Assembly: GCA_003952965.2 (NCBI GenBank)
Contig: CM025852.1
Location: 23,825,684-23,889,683 of the forward strand
DNA length: 64,000 bases
Source: Morella rubra
Taxonomy: Eukaryota; Streptophyta; Magnoliopsida; Fagales; Myricaceae
Direction: 5' to 3'
Shown here: positions 60,108-64,000 of the stretch, one piece after another
Position numbering within the stretch: the first letter of the stretch is position 1
Layout: every line of letters begins with the position of its first letter
Program-made: the position numbers and the translations under genes
The notes under the pieces: model-generated
Seen by the model: only the letters and a program-made list of their open reading frames with translations
Databases searched by the model: none
What the model was told of the DNA's origin: nothing

Positions 60108-62087
60108 ATGAACCACTTCCTCCACACCAACCGGCCCACCCCCAAACCATGGCCCACCAGAAAACCCTCTCACAGATCCCCGCTTTTCTTCCTTGCACTC
60201 CTCTTCTTCCTCCTCTTCTTGCTTTCCTACTACTTTCTCGCTCCCCGTTCCCTCTCTCCCTTCTCACCGTTGAAGACCCAGTTCCCGCAATGCGCTTCCT
60301 TCCAAGCAGCGACTCCGGGGGAGAAATTCCTCTGGTACGCCCCCCACAGTGGGTTCAGCAACCAGCTCTCCGAGTTCAAGAATGCTATCTTAATGGCTGG
60401 GATTCTCAACCGGACCTTGATTGTTCCTCCCGTTCTGGATCATCACGAGGTTGCTCTCGGGAGCTGCCCGAAATTTAGGGTTTTGAGTCCGACTGAGATT
60501 CGGGTTGCGGTTTGGGACCATGTGGTTGAGCTCCTTAGGAGTGGCAGGTGAGTCGGTTTTGTCTCTTTCTCAGCGTGTGCGCGCGTGTCTTGCTCTACTT
60601 GAAGCACGTTTGTTCAATTTGGTATGATTAGAATGTGTGTTCTATTGGGCTTGTTTCAAGTGTCATGCCTATGGCATCGAAAATGTTGTGTCTGTCTAAT
60701 TATTTGTTCGCTCGGTAAGAGAAGTAACAGAAAGTGAGAATTGGGGTCTTTGGGGTTTTACATGCTTAGTTTGGAACTGTCTCTAACACCAGGTCAACAG
60801 TCTTATTAGGCTCAGTTGATTAGAGGTTTTTGTTTTCTAGATCCCCCTAAGCATAGAACTTAAGACTCAAAACATCTTCTCCGTTTCTTGCACTGTAGCT
60901 CTTTGTGACTATCTTGGAAACTTGTTTTAGGGGCTCTTCGGTTTTTCTTTCTTATACCGTATTATAATCCGGTATGTATTCTATGGATATGTTATGAACT
61001 GCGCTTTTGCACGTCCTACTATTGCAGGTATGTCTCTATGGCTGACATTGTTGATATTTCGTCATTGGTGTCTTCATCTGTTGTGCGAACCATAGATCTC
61101 AGAGCTTTTGCATCCCTATGGTGTGGGGTGAAAGATTTTGTCTGCTTTAATGAAGCACATAAGCAGTCATCTTTGCTTGATAGCCTAAAGCAATGTGGAT
61201 CTCTACTATCTGGGCTTAGGGGTAACGTGGACAAATGTATCTATGCTGTAGATGTAGATTGCAGGACTACAGTTTGGACCTACCAACATGATGTGCATGG
61301 TATGTTAGATTCCTTCCAACCTGATGAACAGCTCAAGAAGAAGAAGAAAATTTCTTATGTTAGGAAGCGAAGAGATGTATATAAGACTCTTGGACCAGGT
61401 TCTGAAGCTGAATCAGCTACTCTGGTGGCATTTGGAAGCCTTTTCACTTCCCCGTACAAAGGTTCAGAGCTATATGTTGATATCCATGAAGCTCCAAGAG
61501 ACCAAAGGATACAGTCTTTGATTGAAAAGATTGAGTTTCTTCCATTTGTCCCTGAAATTCTGAGTGCAGGAAAGACATTTGTAGATAAGAACATAGAGGC
61601 TCCTTTTCTTTGTGCGCAGCTCAGATTGTTAGATGGGCAGTTCAAGAATCATTGGAAAGCTACTTTTCTGAGTTTAAGACAGAAAGTAGAATCTTTAAGA
61701 CAGAGTCCACTCCCGATTCATATTTTTGTGATGACTGATCTTCCTGAGGGTAATTGGACTGGAAGTTATTTAGGGGAGTTGGCTGGAGATTCACGTAATT
61801 TTAAGTTGCATTTTCTGAGAGAAGAAGATGAGTTAGTTACAGAAACAGCCAAAAAGGTTATGGCTGCTGGTCATGGCCTGAGGTCTGGGTTTGTTCCAAA
61901 GAGTCGTGGAATAGGTGGATCAAAAGAAGGCTGCCATTCTCGGATAGTACCTGATTTACTTCTATACATAGAGGAAGCTGTCTGCAGCTGCGCTCCACTT
62001 GGTTTTGTTGGGACTGCAGGGTCAACTATTGCACAAAGTGTAGAGCTGATGAGGAAATGTGGCAGATGTACGATGCACGCGGTTTGA
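60108..62087 (+). CDS. O-fucosyltransferase family protein
   Basis: Two exons in phase: 60108-60547 and 61028-62087; 499 residues. The start is the first ATG in a frame that stays open upstream only from a TTG. Seen: a short Pro/Arg-rich cytoplasmic tail; one hydrophobic segment of about 25-44 (LFFLALLFFLLFLLSYYF), fitting a type II Golgi enzyme; the nucleotide-sugar region variant APHSGFSNQLSEFKNAIL (residues of about 77-94); a degenerate acid/Arg block LCAQLRLLDGQF; and FVMTDLP and GFVGTAGSTIAQSVELMR near the C-terminus. Family knowledge: plant proteins with the GDP-fucose protein O-fucosyltransferase fold. The acceptor and even the activity of this subgroup are unknown to me. Confidence 0.88.
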
Positions 62088-64000
62088 CTGCGTTATGAAA
62101 ATTGAGAAGTGGCTCAAGATGTCAAGTAAAACTAACTCATTGAGGCTTATTTCTTTTTTGTACAAGCCTTCTGCTTTATCATCTTGCGGCAAAAAGATGA
62201 TACGTTCTGCAGTCATCTGATGATTTTATGCTTTCTCGCAATAACCACAGACGGCAATGGATTCAAACCTTCTGTTTGTTGATGGCAAAGCAACCAGTTG
62301 AAAGGAAGAACTTTGGCGATGTCAGGATTGGACTTTGTCGAGGTTGCAATTTGCAGAAAGTAAATGTAAATATCTCACATTCACAATGAAAAGAAGGGCA
62401 CTCCTCCAATATCAAAGCAATTTTTATAATGTGCATTTCCATCAATAGTTTTGCCGAAGTAATTGACTTGGAGCAGGTGTTGAATCGTTATGGTGGTGTA
62501 GATTGAGAGACATTGTTTGAAACGGCTGTCTTGAAGTTATGTAGCATACGCTGATTTTCTTGTATAATCTTCTATGATGTTCGAGTATTGTCATCAAATA
62601 GACTTATTTGCCAGTGCGAATGTGGGTTTTTGCTTAAAATTATTCTACCGGTATCATTGACGTGCCAGATACAATCTGAATACGTAGATAAGCGTGAGCA
62701 ACATTGGCGCACCATTTCTTAGACTTGACTCGGGCGAGTCAAAGAGTATGACGGAGTATGACGAGGAAGCAAAACTGTACAAGAATTGCGAGTCGTTCTA
62801 GCCTTGACGCTGATTGCTATAGCTTTTGTATGGAAGTGTGTGATAGTAGGCGAATTTCGGAGTTTTGTAGCGGAAACCTGGATGAATGCTATGCGGGGGA
62901 CCAATTCAAGCCATGTGGCCTCTAAAGCATCACATCTTCTAGTCTGTGTGCCAACGTCGCTTGGTTTGAAGGGCCCTATCATGTTTAGTCTGCATTTCAA
63001 CGTGTGGAAGGAGATTGTTCAGTGGAGCCAGCTGAGGCTATATGTTTGGTTGTGTTTTGAAAAAAATACATTTTTCGCTCATTGAATATTGAGGTTCTAA
63101 CATTTTGCATTACAAACTATCGATTTTGTTACATTACACTACTCAATTACCAACTGTTTATACTTTTGCACATTCAACCGTTAATTTGAACATAAATTGC
63201 TATTTTTATCCAGTAAAATGACAACTTTATCTCATAATTTTAGTCTTTGTGTCTTTTTCACAAAAATTGAGGCAAATATTTTTCATGTTGACAACCACTT
63301 GGAAGAGAACATACAACTCCAATAAATGCCTTCGAACACATACAATGAACCTCTTCAATGGGCAACGACAGTTCAGCACCAGTCTGTATCTGTCTAATGA
63401 ATATCTAGTAGTTTACAGCAACTACACTGGTGATACTAACAATCCGGTTTAACCATCCACCAACCACAATCAATACGGTAGCCAATCTCAGAGCAAATCA
63501 ACCCAACTGCACCCATACCTGCCATTCCAGGGCACCTTGTATACAGCAGTAAATCTAGCCATAAGTAACACAATTGACAGGGGAGTATGAGTATCATTAA
63601 GAAATATGCTGATGCAAGTCTGCAAATGAAGGGATTTTCCCTTTCTTTTCTAATTAAAAGAAAACATCCTAACCACTCTTTTATCCTGACCAAACCTTAG
63701 TGAGAGATTGAGTTCATTTTCGTTAGGTTCGAGTAATCCAAGGCTGTCCACTTGTTATATTGAATTGAATCTTGCATGCTCTACTTATAGAAACATAGAA
63801 TTAGTTACAAGTTATAAGATCGGGTTTTTTATCTTTACCTGTTCGTTGAGAAGATTTGACCAATATCCTTATCTTGATTAGCATTATCATTATCTCTTCC
63901 AATACTACTCATAGCAAATATCAGTCCCTATTAGCTTCCAAATTAAAATTTTTATAATTTTTTAGTCAAACTGTATGATGTATTTAGAAAATAAATAGAC
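62088..64000. other. O-FucT 3' UTR and intergenic DNA to the window end
   Basis: Probable 3' UTR up to about 62600 (polyadenylation-like TTGTATAATCTT region), then a GC-richer patch at 62690-63060 and AT-rich DNA. Open frames at 62719-63000 and 63436-63693 match no family. No gene can be supported. Confidence 0.5.

Overview
This is a eukaryotic nuclear window from a flowering plant. Its genes have GT-AG introns, all their best matches are plant families, the intergenic DNA is long and AT-rich, and transposon remnants are scattered through it. Dispersed repeats of a style I associate with woody rosids are present, but I cannot name the species. There is no operon, CRISPR array or prokaryotic system here. 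I found no convincing tRNA or rRNA gene.

Layout. (1) 1-6246 is a head-to-tail tandem duplication of about 3.05 kb without a recognisable gene. (2) 7240-11694 is an intron-poor NB-ARC/LRR immune-receptor-like gene whose C-terminus carries near-perfect 300-bp repeats. (3) 14951-13201 (minus) is an HD-Zip class II transcription factor of the HAT4/ATHB2 type. (4) 15-30 kb is a gene-poor stretch with degenerate repeats and an unusual concentration of CACGTG (G-box) motifs at 18.9-23.7 kb. (5) 31086-30132 (minus) is a DUF1639 gene. (6) 31-38.6 kb is intergenic, with a tRNA-derived SINE and a 2.06-kb non-autonomous hAT-type element (33160-35220). (7) 38619-45511 is HOS1, a nuclear-pore-associated RING E3 ligase. 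Three of its nine introns carry minor-spliceosome (U12-type) signals. (8) 46382-52275 is a 2-oxoglutarate/Fe(II) dioxygenase gene interrupted by a 1,996-bp internal tandem duplication of five exons. (9) 55883-58769 is a MYBS3/KUA1-type single-repeat MYB gene. (10) 60108-62087 is an O-fucosyltransferase-family gene. 62.1-64 kb holds its 3' UTR and intergenic DNA.

The genes are ordinary neighbours, not a pathway. The HD-Zip II factor (shade response), HOS1 (cold, light and flowering control) and the MYB factor (growth and ageing) are all regulatory, but nothing in the sequence links them. All gene models were built by hand from reading frames, splice sites and phase, and every model closes in phase.

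The most interesting items are the three U12-type introns in HOS1, the exon-block duplication inside the dioxygenase (real event or assembly error), the G-box cluster without a gene, the 300-bp higher-order repeat in the LRR gene, and the hAT element with a near-perfect 8-bp target duplication.
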